64,000 nucleotides of DNA, from the NCBI GenBank assembly GCA_023417655.1, contig JAEZFD010000014.1, positions 1 through 64,000 on the forward strand, in the 5' to 3' direction. A program made the translations under genes and the position numbers. Below are positions 17,624 through 26,001 of this stretch, in pieces (within the stretch, counting starts at the first letter, position 1; every line of letters starts with the position of its first letter). Source of the stretch: Planctomycetota bacterium. Its GTDB lineage: Bacteria; Planctomycetota; Planctomycetia; Planctomycetales; Planctomycetaceae. The notes beneath the pieces were generated by a model that saw nothing but the letters and a program-made list of their open reading frames with translations, did not search any database and was not told the origin of the DNA.

Positions 17624-19093
17624 ATGAAAGCGATACACGCGATGAGAAATCCCGCCTGCAACAGCCGTCGACATTTTCTGGCCGGAAGCGCACTCGGAAT
17701 CAGTTCAGTCGCTCTGAACTGGCTGCTGAACCATGATCAGGCATTCGGGGCTCCAGCCAAGCCAGAGCTTGAACCGACGTCGTATGACAATAAGCCCAAG
17801 GTTCCCCGGAAGGAGCCTCAGGCGAAGGCGATGATTTCTCTGTGGATGCAGGGAGGCCCGAGCCATCACGACATGTTCGATCCCAAGCCGCTGCTCGATG
17901 AGTACGACGGCAAGCCGTTCCCCGGCGAGATCAAATATGATAACGCCGCGCAGGCGAGCTCAAAGGTCCTCGCTTCGCCGTGGAAGTTCTCTCCACGTGG
18001 CGAATGCGGGATGGAACTCTCGGATCTCATTCCATACACCGCTCAGGTCGCCGACGATATCTGCCTGATCCGTTCGATGCACACAGGGGTGAACAATCAC
18101 GGCCAGTCGATTCAGGCATTGCAGAACGGCCGCGTCGCTCCGGGGCGCCCCAGTCTCGGCAGCTGGCTGACTTATGGTCTTGGTTGTGAAGCAGACAATC
18201 TTCCTGCTTATCTCGTTCTGATCGATCCCGGCAGGCTCCCGGTGCTCGGTGTCGACAACTGGCAGTGTGGATTTCTTCCGTCCCTGTTTCAGGGAACCGT
18301 CGTTCGCCCACAGGAACCCCGGATTCTGGATCTGACTCCAGCGACACATCTCGCCGGAAGTCCGCAGGCCCGATCGCTGGAATTCCTGAAGGAACTCAAC
18401 GCTCGACACCTCTCCGAGCGGCCGCGGCAGACAGATCTCGAAGCACGAATCGCGTCCTATGAACTCGCGGCGAAAATGCAGATTGCGGCCACTGAGGCGC
18501 TTGAACTGTCGAAGGAAACTAAGAGCACGCAGGAGATGTATGGAATGCACTCCGCGAATCCGGCGACTCGTGAGTACGGAGCCCGGTGTCTGCTGGCTCG
18601 TCGATTGATCGAGCGGGGTGTCCGGTTCGTTCAGGTTCTGACTTCAGATCAGCTCTGGGACAGCCATGGCAGCATTATCACACGTCTGCCGGCAGCCTGT
18701 GAGAAGGTCGATCAGGGGTCTGCCGCACTGGTCCGTGACTTGAAGCAGCGGGGCCTCCTGGACTCCACCATCGTTCACTGGGGGGGAGAGATGGGCCGTC
18801 TGCCAGTCATTCAGAACGACGCCGGACGAGACAAAGTCGGCCGGGACCATAACACTTACGGGTTCAGCATGTGGCTGGCTGGCGGAGGCTTCAAAGCCGG
18901 CCACGTTCATGGCGCAACCGACGAATGGGGACACCACGCCATCGAAGACGTGGTGAACCATTATGACTATCACGCGACGCTGTTGCACCAATTCGGTCTG
19001 GATCACGAGAAGCTGACTTTCGAATGGGCCCGCCGCGAGCAGTCGCTGACGGACGGCCAGCCCGGCAAAGTGGTCAAAGGTATTCTCGCCTGA
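17624..19093 (+). CDS. DUF1501 domain-containing Tat-exported protein
   Basis: Partner of the PSD1 protein. The N-terminus has a twin-arginine type signal (SRRHFLAGSALGISSVAL). DUF1501 hallmarks include MISLWMQGGPSHHDMFDPKP, the LIRSMHTGVNNHGQ block, GRPSLGSWLTYGLG, VHWGGEMGRLP and the C-terminal GRDHNTYGFSMWLAGGGFKAG and DEWGHHAIEDVVNHYDYHATLLHQFGLDH region (quoted in parts). DUF1501 is distantly related to the alkaline phosphatase/sulfatase fold, and the many His/Asp residues fit metal binding. It lies 42 bases after the PSD1 gene, so is likely co-transcribed. Start ATG at 17624; an in-frame ATG at 17642 is possible. Exact reaction unknown. Confidence 0.94.
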   Translation: MKAIHAMRNPACNSRRHFLAGSALGISSVALNWLLNHDQAFGAPAKPELEPTSYDNKPKVPRKEPQAKAMISLWMQGGPSHHDMFDPKPLLDEYDGKPFPGEIKYDNAAQASSKVLASPWKFSPRGECGMELSDLIPYTAQVADDICLIRSMHTGVNNHGQSIQALQNGRVAPGRPSLGSWLTYGLGCEADNLPAYLVLIDPGRLPVLGVDNWQCGFLPSLFQGTVVRPQEPRILDLTPATHLAGSPQARSLEFLKELNARHLSERPRQTDLEARIASYELAAKMQIAATEALELSKETKSTQEMYGMHSANPATREYGARCLLARRLIERGVRFVQVLTSDQLWDSHGSIITRLPAACEKVDQGSAALVRDLKQRGLLDSTIVHWGGEMGRLPVIQNDAGRDKVGRDHNTYGFSMWLAGGGFKAGHVHGATDEWGHHAIEDVVNHYDYHATLLHQFGLDHEKLTFEWARREQSLTDGQPGKVVKGILA

Positions 19094-19206
19094 GCAGGAT
19101 CAGAATTTCGCGGCCCTTTGGAGCCGGTCTCGGAATGTGGCACGGTTTCTTCTGCGGTGTTCGAGCAGAGTTGCGGTGAGCCTCGAGATTTGCACATGAT
19201 GCTGGA

Positions 19207-21171
19207 ATGAACCGCACTCATGCACTTCTCCAGGCGACGGCGTTTCTGTCTGCGATCGCCATCGGCATCGTAGCTCAGGACCATCGATCCCGTTGCTTTG
19301 GAGCGCCCCCGTCGGAGTACTTCGGAATTCGTGTGGTTGATGAAGAGACGAGGCGCGGAGTTCCACTCGTCGAACTGGAAACCGTCAACCACATCCGATT
19401 CGTCACTGACAGTCAGGGTTATGCGGCCATCAATGACCCTGACCTGCTAAACAGGAAGGTGTTCTTCACAGTTCGCAGTCACGGGTATGAATACCCCAAG
19501 GACGGCTTCGGCTTCCATGGGAAAGCCGTCGAAACGATTCCCGGCCAGACTGAAATCCTTCGCATCAAACGTCGAAGCATCGCCGAACGTCTCTATCGAA
19601 CGACCGGCAGTGGAATCGAGATGGACTCGGTTCTTCTGGGAAAGCGGCCCAGGATTCCCCAGCCCGTTTTGAACGCAGGAGTGTTTGGTTGCGACAGCGT
19701 GATGACCGCCGAGCATCAAGGAAAGCACTACTGGTTTTGGGGAGACACGCTCGGTCCCGGGTACCCGCTTGGAGTGAATTTTCATATCACCGGGGCAACT
19801 TCTCCACTGCAGCCAGACCATCAACTCGCTCCGGATGATGGGATCAATCTCACATTTATTACTGACGACACCGGCCGAGTGAAAAAGCTCGCGGAGATGC
19901 CCGGAGAAGGTCCCACTTGGATTTCAGCAGTCTCCGTCCTTCCTGACGAAGACGGGCAGCCCCGGATTTATGCAAATTATGTGAAGATCAGAAACGGTCT
20001 GGAGGCCTATCGCTGGGGCTTCGTTGTCTGGAATGACGAGCAGGAGGTTTTTGAGCACATCAGCAGTACGGACGAGAAGCCGCTGATGTTTCCAGACTCC
20101 CAGTCACACACGTTCATGCACGGAGAGGGGAACAGCTGGTTCCATTACTTCGGAAATCCACTTGCCCTGACGCGGGTGAAGCCGACCGGTGCGGCGTTCG
20201 TCGATCCGGATCAATATGAAGGGTTCACGTGTTTGAAGCAGGGCACGGTCCCGGAAGATCAGCAGGTTGAGCGTGATGACCGAGGCCGAGTCGTCTATGG
20301 CTGGAAGATGAAGACACCTCCACTGACAAGAGAGCAGGAAGCGAATTTCGTCGAGTCGGGAGTCCTGAAGCCGAACGAATGCCGAATGAGGCTGGAGGAC
20401 ATTGAGACTGGAAAGGTCGTCGAAACACACAACGGTTCTGTCTATTGGACTCACTCGGCGAACGAATGGACGCTGATCGTCAGTCAGGTGAACGGTGAAA
20501 CTTCACATCTCGGCGAAGTCTGGTTTGCGAAATCGATCAGTCCCACTGGCCCTTGGAAGTTCGCCCGACGAATCGTCACCCATAAACAGATGACCTTTTA
20601 TAACCCGAAGCAGCATCCGTTCCTGGGCATGGGGGATTACATCTACTTCGAGGGAACCTATACCACGTCCTTTTCAGGAAATCCCGTTGCGACTCCCCGG
20701 TATGAGTACAACCAGATTATGTACCGGCTGCGGCGCAACCACCATGCGTTGCAGATGCCGATTTTGATTTACTCACAGAACCAGTCACAGGATTTGCCGC
20801 CATTCACGGAGCAACCAGGGGACGACCCCAAATTTTATGCGTGCCTGGGAGCGATGGAGGAAACGTGGCCTGTCGTCTGGAATGGCATAGAACTCAAACT
20901 GTGCGAGCACATGAAGTCGTCTGAAGTGGTCGCGTTCTATGCCCGGCGGTCAGAGTCTCCTCCCGGGCGGCCTCAAACTGTTCCACTCTATGAGTTCCGG
21001 CATTTCATTACCGGTAGACGAGTGTATTCGACCGATCCCTCAGAGGTTGATCCGGCGTTTGAGCAGCAGTCCGTTCCCGTTTGCTACGTCTGGCCGCACG
21101 AGAAAGGCTCGCCTGTTTTCAGGAACTCGACGAACGACCTCCCTCAAACGTGCTCATTAAAGCGCCATTAA
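19207..21171 (+). CDS. Secreted propeller-like protein of unknown function
   Basis: I do not recognise a named family for the whole protein. It has a signal-like N-terminus (LLQATAFLSAIAIGIVA), then a small carboxypeptidase-regulatory-like beta domain (about residues 38-120; DEETRRGVPLVELETVN). The main part has propeller-type repeats such as HYWFWGDTLGPG, SVYWTHSANEWTLIVSQ and SPTGPWKFARRI, as in five-bladed glycosidase-like or DUF4185-like folds. The last ~70 residues (VPLYEFRHFITGRRVYSTDP) resemble the DUF5648 type of repeat found at the end of some secreted proteins. It is 113 bases after the DUF1501 gene and could belong to that unit. A role in carbohydrate binding or hydrolysis is a guess from the fold. 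A strong terminator follows. Confidence 0.6.
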   Translation: MNRTHALLQATAFLSAIAIGIVAQDHRSRCFGAPPSEYFGIRVVDEETRRGVPLVELETVNHIRFVTDSQGYAAINDPDLLNRKVFFTVRSHGYEYPKDGFGFHGKAVETIPGQTEILRIKRRSIAERLYRTTGSGIEMDSVLLGKRPRIPQPVLNAGVFGCDSVMTAEHQGKHYWFWGDTLGPGYPLGVNFHITGATSPLQPDHQLAPDDGINLTFITDDTGRVKKLAEMPGEGPTWISAVSVLPDEDGQPRIYANYVKIRNGLEAYRWGFVVWNDEQEVFEHISSTDEKPLMFPDSQSHTFMHGEGNSWFHYFGNPLALTRVKPTGAAFVDPDQYEGFTCLKQGTVPEDQQVERDDRGRVVYGWKMKTPPLTREQEANFVESGVLKPNECRMRLEDIETGKVVETHNGSVYWTHSANEWTLIVSQVNGETSHLGEVWFAKSISPTGPWKFARRIVTHKQMTFYNPKQHPFLGMGDYIYFEGTYTTSFSGNPVATPRYEYNQIMYRLRRNHHALQMPILIYSQNQSQDLPPFTEQPGDDPKFYACLGAMEETWPVVWNGIELKLCEHMKSSEVVAFYARRSESPPGRPQTVPLYEFRHFITGRRVYSTDPSEVDPAFEQQSVPVCYVWPHEKGSPVFRNSTNDLPQTCSLKRH

Positions 21172-21314
21172 AAGTTTCATTGCCCCGGGCGGAGTGCGCA
21201 AATCGGTTCGAGTTAGGGAACGAGAGTCTGTTCGAAGAACCCGGTGCCACAAAGCCACGAATGAGAGCGTCGCGAGGCACGGGGGAGGCTTCCGCAGTTC
21301 ACCGCGCATGATTA

Positions 21315-21354
21315 AGGAGTGCGCAATTAGAACTGCGCACTCCTCGAATTTTTG
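21315..21354 (+). terminator. Rho-independent terminator
   Basis: An 11-bp perfect stem AGGAGTGCGCA (21315-21325)/TGCGCACTCCT (21334-21344), an 8-base loop, then CGAATTTTT. It ends the plus-strand unit that finishes at 21171 and lies between convergent genes. Confidence 0.8.
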
Positions 21355-21434
21355 ATTACCGCTACTGAGGCAATGTCAATGCGCGTCAACCCGGGACCGC
21401 GAGCGGTCTGGGCGAGCGTTACCTCAGGAGTTGA

Positions 21435-21713
21435 TCACTCGTCTGCGACGTATGGGAGCAGACCGATGAAGCGGGCTCGCAGGATGGCCTGGCGAACAGC
21501 ACGCTGGTAGATGGCACTGGTGCCAGTCCGACGGCGTGGCAGGATCCGACCTTCCCGGTCGATCAGCTGCTTCAGCGTCTTCATGTCCTTGTAGTCCACG
21601 TATACTGGACGTGGAATGACACCATCCGGACAGAATCGGCACTTCAGCTTGCGCTTCAGGCGTGCTCGTTTCTTGCGGATTTTTCGAATGTCAACTTTGT
21701 TCAACGTCGCCAT
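21435..21713 (-). CDS. rpsR: 30S ribosomal protein S18
   Basis: Small-subunit protein bS18. Recognised from CRFCPDG near residue 25, the DYKDMKTLKQLIDREGRILPRR block and the RAVRQAILRARFIGLLPYV C-terminus. At 92 residues it is slightly long because of a very basic N-terminal extension (KIRKKRARLKRKLK). The CxxC pair is present but no second pair, so zinc binding is not implied. It stands alone here, not next to rpsF, ssb or rplI as in many bacteria. Confidence 0.97.
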   Translation of the reverse strand: MATLNKVDIRKIRKKRARLKRKLKCRFCPDGVIPRPVYVDYKDMKTLKQLIDREGRILPRRRTGTSAIYQRAVRQAILRARFIGLLPYVADE

Positions 21714-22173
21714 AACTGACCTGATTGAGGGGTCGCTGTAATTTTTGGGAAGCGAAGATTATGGCAGACGGAACGCAATCCTGCAACGCAACGGAACTCG
21801 TCAAAATTGCAGGATCCGGCAGATTCTGCCGACGCGGTTCGGAAATGTGTTCCGGAGGGCCCCCAGTCCCGTTTGCATCCGCCTGTCAGCAGGCATAAAC
21901 TGATGTGATCAAGCTGTTCCGCTCAAAACGCCTGCATGCTGCGGGCAATCCGAGTGGATGCCGTTTCTTCTGCCCGTCAGCAATGTTTCGACGTGCCTTC
22001 CTGCTCTGTTTTGACCACCAGTTCGACCGATTTTCTCATGATCACAGTCGCTGGGTCTGATCGTCGGGATTGGACTCGACTGGGATCCATGAACGCGAGT
22101 TCCTGGCTTTTGACTGGGTGACGAAACAGGGTGGCGACAGACAGTCCCAGACCGGTATCCACGGGTATTCGCG
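21714..22173. other. Divergent intergenic region, rpsR and tatC
   Basis: 460 bases between divergent genes. Short open frames are present on both strands but none has family resemblance or a good ribosome site. I find no RNA gene or clear promoter; presumably it holds the promoters of both flanking genes. Confidence 0.35.
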
Positions 22174-23394
22174 ATGATTAAGCCGACAAAAGACCTCTTC
22201 GATGATTCCACGATGACGTTCGGGGAGCACCTCGAAGTCCTGCGGAAGCATCTGATTCTGGCACTCGCTGGGCTGACTGTTTCCGTTGTCATCTGTCTTT
22301 ATCAGGGAGAGCGGCTCGTCGATTTCGTCCGGGCTCCCATTGATAATGCCCTGAGAGAGTACGCGAAACCTGCTCCTGTCGGTGGTCGCACCAGTTGGGA
22401 ACAGATGAAGCAGGATTGGGGCCTGAATGTCGCCTATCACTATTTCGAGGGGACGGCGAACTGGTGGCGCGGAGTGAAGACTCCTGAGCAAATTGAAGCG
22501 GAAATTGAGCACCGACATCCAGAACAGGTCAAGGTCGCGGTCCCAGTTAATGACCTGATCGTTGCATTGCGTGAGATTGCTCCCGACCAGTTCCGAGAAC
22601 CAGCCGCTCCAGTCGCGAGTGAGGAAAAGAAGGCTCCGGAAAAGGCCGAGGAAGTTGCCGTGACTTCGCCGCCTGCAGCAGGTGATGGCGGAACAGCGGC
22701 ACCTGCCACAACCAGCGAAGAAGCTCAAAAGACAGTTCAGCTGACACTGATTGCTCCCCAGTTCGCCCAGTTCAATGAAACTGTGGAGCAGTCGCGACGG
22801 CCAGTGACGTTCAATGTGCAGGAAGCCTTCATGACTTATTTGAAGGTGTCTCTGATTGGGGGCGTATTGCTGGCGAGTCCATGGATTTTCTATCAGGCTT
22901 GGCTGTTCGTGTCGGCCGGACTCTATCCCCATGAACGGAAGTACGTTCACGTTTATGGAGCGATGAGTCTGGGGCTGTTTCTACTCGGAGCAGTGTTCTG
23001 CTTCTATGGAGTTTTCCCGTTTGTGCTGCACTTCCTGTTGAACTTCAACAAAGAGCTGCAGATTCATCCTCAGATTCGCCTGTCAGAGTGGATCAGCTTT
23101 GCTGTGATGCTGCCGGTGATGTTTGGGATCAGTTTTCAGTTGCCGCTGGTCATGCTTTTTCTCGAACGAATTTCGATCTTCAGCGTCACTGTTTATCGTG
23201 AACAGCGGCGGATGGCGATTCTGGCGATTGCGATCCTTTCCGCGATCCTGACACCTGCCGATCCGGCCAGTATGCTGATGATGATGTTCCCGCTGATCGT
23301 CCTGTATGAGCTGGGAATTCGACTTTGCGACTGGCTTCCGCGCGGAGGCTTTCAGCGGCTTGAAGAATCTCATGCCCTGGTCGGCCAGAATTGA
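22174..23394 (+). CDS. tatC: Sec-independent protein translocase TatC with large periplasmic insertion
   Basis: Core membrane subunit of the twin-arginine translocase. Recognised by FGEHLEVLRKHL (with the conserved Glu-Leu-Arg for signal binding), VRAPI, SPWIFYQAWLFVSAGLYPHERKY (containing the conserved E after YPH), FGISFQLPLVMLF, and AILTPADPASMLMMMFPLIVLYELGI; these give six membrane helices in the usual order. The first periplasmic loop is greatly enlarged: about 160 residues separate the VRAPI block (~residue 52) from the QEAFMTYLKVSL block (~217), against about 20-25 in E. coli TatC. The insert holds an Ala/Pro/Glu-rich segment (about residues 147-190). The Tat-dependent DUF1501 protein upstream is a likely substrate. 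chdC follows. Confidence 0.95.
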   Translation: MIKPTKDLFDDSTMTFGEHLEVLRKHLILALAGLTVSVVICLYQGERLVDFVRAPIDNALREYAKPAPVGGRTSWEQMKQDWGLNVAYHYFEGTANWWRGVKTPEQIEAEIEHRHPEQVKVAVPVNDLIVALREIAPDQFREPAAPVASEEKKAPEKAEEVAVTSPPAAGDGGTAAPATTSEEAQKTVQLTLIAPQFAQFNETVEQSRRPVTFNVQEAFMTYLKVSLIGGVLLASPWIFYQAWLFVSAGLYPHERKYVHVYGAMSLGLFLLGAVFCFYGVFPFVLHFLLNFNKELQIHPQIRLSEWISFAVMLPVMFGISFQLPLVMLFLERISIFSVTVYREQRRMAILAIAILSAILTPADPASMLMMMFPLIVLYELGIRLCDWLPRGGFQRLEESHALVGQN

Positions 23395-23503
23395 TCACAG
23401 CTTGGGCGCCTATAGTGACGACGGTTACTGTCGCCGTTTGTGAGAGAGCCTCCCGCGTTCCGGGCCTCTGAGATCCTGCAACGAAATATAGTCCTGAAAA
23501 GAA

Positions 23504-24361
23504 ATGGACAGTGTGATGAGTCGTCCCGGCGCACCTGCGGAACCACTGCCAGAACCGACTGTTGAACTGAGTGAAGGCTGGCACTGTCTTCACATCTACT
23601 ATTCGATTGACCAATCAGTCCTGTGCGGGTTGAGCGTTGAGGACCGGCAGTACGGCGTCAACCAGTTCAAAGAGATCCTGAATCCCGAAGCGGAAGGGGC
23701 TCCCGCCCGACTACAGTCGTTCGTGACTTCGGGGCACAGGGCAGATTTCGGACTGATGCTGCTGGATCCGAATCCACTGAAGATCGATCAGGTGAAGCAG
23801 GCACTGCGTGCCTCCAAGCTGGGACCGGCTCTGACTCCGACGTATTCCTTCGTCTCGATCACCGAGGTTTCGGAATACGTTCCCACCGTTCAGCAGTACG
23901 CAGAGAAGTTGCAGGCGACGGGTTCAAGCCCTGAAGATCCATCCTATCAGGCAAAAGTGAAGGCCTATGAGCAACGCCTGCCGATGATGAATCAGCAGCG
24001 GCTTTATCCAGATGCTCCGCCATGGCCGGTCATCTGCTTTTACCCGATGAACAAGATTCGGCACCCGAATGCGAACTGGTATCAGCTTTCCTTCGCTGAA
24101 CGCAGTGCGCTGATGGCCGAGCATGCGACCTCCGGCATCAAGTTCGCCGGAAAGGTGTCACAGCTGATTACGGCGTCGACAGGATTCGACGACTGGGAAT
24201 GGGGCGTCACTCTCTGGGGACGCACCCCGGCCTACATCAAGGAAATCGTGTACACGATGCGGTTTGATGAGGCGAGCGCCCGCTATGCGGAGTTCGGTCC
24301 GTTCTATATCGGATATGTGAAAACCGCTGAGGAAATTGCCGCCCATCTCAAATTGGCATAG
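23504..24361 (+). CDS. chdC: Coproheme decarboxylase (chlorite dismutase/HemQ family)
   Basis: Last enzyme of the coproporphyrin-dependent haem pathway: converts coproheme III to haem b with hydrogen peroxide. Recognised from the C-terminal half, MAEHATSGIKFAGKVSQLITASTGFDDWEWGVTLWG (quoted as MAEHATSGIKFAGKVSQ and FDDWEWGVTLWG), where the His is the proximal haem ligand, and by RYAEFGPFYIGY. The N-terminal domain is the degenerate ferredoxin-like half (WHCLHIYYSIDQ...GHRADFGLMLLDPNP). At 285 residues it has normal length. It lacks the arginine-context of true chlorite dismutases as far as I can judge, so the HemQ role is preferred. Start ATG at 23504 after AAAAGAA. A terminator follows. Confidence 0.9.
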   Translation: MDSVMSRPGAPAEPLPEPTVELSEGWHCLHIYYSIDQSVLCGLSVEDRQYGVNQFKEILNPEAEGAPARLQSFVTSGHRADFGLMLLDPNPLKIDQVKQALRASKLGPALTPTYSFVSITEVSEYVPTVQQYAEKLQATGSSPEDPSYQAKVKAYEQRLPMMNQQRLYPDAPPWPVICFYPMNKIRHPNANWYQLSFAERSALMAEHATSGIKFAGKVSQLITASTGFDDWEWGVTLWGRTPAYIKEIVYTMRFDEASARYAEFGPFYIGYVKTAEEIAAHLKLA

Positions 24362-24373
24362 CCTGTGGAACAG

Positions 24374-24407
24374 AGCGAGAGTCACTTGAAAAACTGACTC
24401 TCGCTTT
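24374..24407 (+). terminator. Terminator after chdC
   Basis: An 11-bp perfect stem AGCGAGAGTCA (24374-24384)/TGACTCTCGCT (24395-24405) with a 10-base loop, followed by TTTC. It lies 13 bases after the stop codon. Confidence 0.75.
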
Positions 24408-24447
24408 CAGTTCAGATGTGCACACGGATCAGGGACGAGGAATCAGC

Positions 24448-24777
24448 ATGAAGTTTTCATGTGACTGCGGTCGAGTCATTCCTGATCAGACCGACGATCT
24501 GCCGCACAAGGCACATTTGATTCCTGATCAGTTGTGGAACAGTCTCTGGGAGCAGATTGATGCAAGTATTCTGCTGCCTCTCTCTCAACAGAAACTGACT
24601 GAAGAAGCCGCGTCGATGAAGTTGCGAACCCTTTTGAACGATGCGGTCCGGCTGGCGTATCAATGTCCTGACTGCGGCCGTCTTTTTGTCGATGTCAGGC
24701 AGCCAGAAATGCCCGCTTTCATTCCTGCTGATGCGACTGTCCCGCGCGATCTATTCTCTGCTCGTCCCCAAATCTGA
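24448..24777 (+). CDS. Small zinc-ribbon-like hypothetical protein
   Basis: A 109-residue protein with CDCG near the N-terminus (residues ~5-8) and CPDCG near residue 72, a spacing that fits a split zinc ribbon with a helical segment between the two knuckles. I choose the ATG at 24448 because GACGAGG sits just upstream and the first CxC motif begins right after; a GTG at 24418 is also in frame. No named family recognised. It stands between chdC and the methyltransferase with no clear operon partner. Confidence 0.65.
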   Translation: MKFSCDCGRVIPDQTDDLPHKAHLIPDQLWNSLWEQIDASILLPLSQQKLTEEAASMKLRTLLNDAVRLAYQCPDCGRLFVDVRQPEMPAFIPADATVPRDLFSARPQI

Positions 24778-24968
24778 CGACGAGTTTCTGTCTCTTCAAA
24801 TCACCCCGTCCGCCTGATCTTCGGCAGGTGATCTTGGGCACAAGATCTTAGGTGGAAATCCAATTCTGCCCTTGGCGACGTCGCATCAGACATGGATGAT
24901 GGGATGAGTCGGAGAGGGGCTGGGGCTACAGCGTTCCCTTTCGACTTTATTCTGAGTCGGGGCGGGCC

Positions 24969-25817
24969 ATGAGATTTTCCGACGGGGCGACGACGATTTT
25001 GTATGGATCGTGCGAGACGGCACTTCAAGAGTTGAGGGATGAGAGTGTTGATCTGATCTTCGCCGATCCTCCCTACAACATTGGGAAGTCATTCGGGAAG
25101 TTTCGGGACCGGTGGCCCTCTGAAGATGACTATATTCACTGGTGTCAGCACTGGCTTGAGATCTGTCTCCGCAAGATGAAAAGCAGCGGCAGTCTGTATG
25201 TGATGACCAGCACACAGGCGATGCCTTTTCTCGACATCTGGCTTCGAGAACGCTGCACCATTCTGTCGCGGATCGTCTGGCATTATGACAGTTCAGGGGT
25301 TCAGGCTCGAAACTATTATGGTTCCCTGTTTGAGCCGATTCTGTTCTGCGTGAAGGACCCCAGGGCCTATACCTTCAATGCTGAGGCGATTCAGGTCGAA
25401 GCGCGGACAGGTGCTGTGCGAAAGCTGGTTGATTACCGGAAGAGAATTCCGACTCCGTATCAGTCCCGAAAGGTCCCGGGGAATGTGTGGACGATTCCGC
25501 GGGTGCGATACCGGATGAATGAATACGAATCTCATCCGTCTCAGAAACCGGAAGCGTTGCTGGAACGCATCATTCTCGCGAGCAGTAACCCGGGAGATCT
25601 CGTTCTGGATCCATTCGCCGGGACATTCACCACGTGTGCAGTCGCTCAACGTCTGGGAAGAAGGTCCGTCGGAATCGAACAGGAGCGAGAGTACCTGAAA
25701 ATCGGGTTGCGAAGACTGGGGCTTGCTCGGGAACTGGAGGGGGAATTACTCCACGCTCCTGCGAAGAAGTACACCCGCAAGCATCGCAGCTCTGGGTCGA
25801 ACGAAAGCCGTTCATGA
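24969..25817 (+). CDS. yhdJ: DNA adenine methyltransferase, YhdJ (M.EcoKII) type
   Basis: Beta-class N6-adenine methyltransferase. The catalytic DPPY motif lies in LIFADPPYNIGKSFGKF and the SAM-binding FxGxG-type motif is LVLDPFAGTFTTCAVAQ. Much of the sequence tracks E. coli YhdJ block by block: RIVWHYDSSGVQA, YGSLFEPIL, VDYRKRIPTPYQ-like, VPGNVWTIPRVRYRMNEYESHPSQKPEALLERIILASSNPGD (in parts). YhdJ methylates the second A of ATGCAT, and the close match makes the same site plausible, though this is inference. No restriction endonuclease gene lies beside it, so it is a solitary enzyme. Start ATG at 24969. Its last ~20 residues are basic. Confidence 0.88.
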   Translation: MRFSDGATTILYGSCETALQELRDESVDLIFADPPYNIGKSFGKFRDRWPSEDDYIHWCQHWLEICLRKMKSSGSLYVMTSTQAMPFLDIWLRERCTILSRIVWHYDSSGVQARNYYGSLFEPILFCVKDPRAYTFNAEAIQVEARTGAVRKLVDYRKRIPTPYQSRKVPGNVWTIPRVRYRMNEYESHPSQKPEALLERIILASSNPGDLVLDPFAGTFTTCAVAQRLGRRSVGIEQEREYLKIGLRRLGLARELEGELLHAPAKKYTRKHRSSGSNESRS

Positions 25818-26001
25818 GATCATGCCACGGGCTTCGGGCAGCATGGGATTTGTGATATCCTGCAATTTCTCCTGTTCGACTGTTGTGAACCCGGACAGGT
25901 TATCATGAATCCCCAGGATGAGCCTTTCGTCATATCCTGCGATATCGTGTTGGGTATTGCGAGAGACATGCGCCAGCGGACGGCATTGGGACACGCCTGA
26001 T

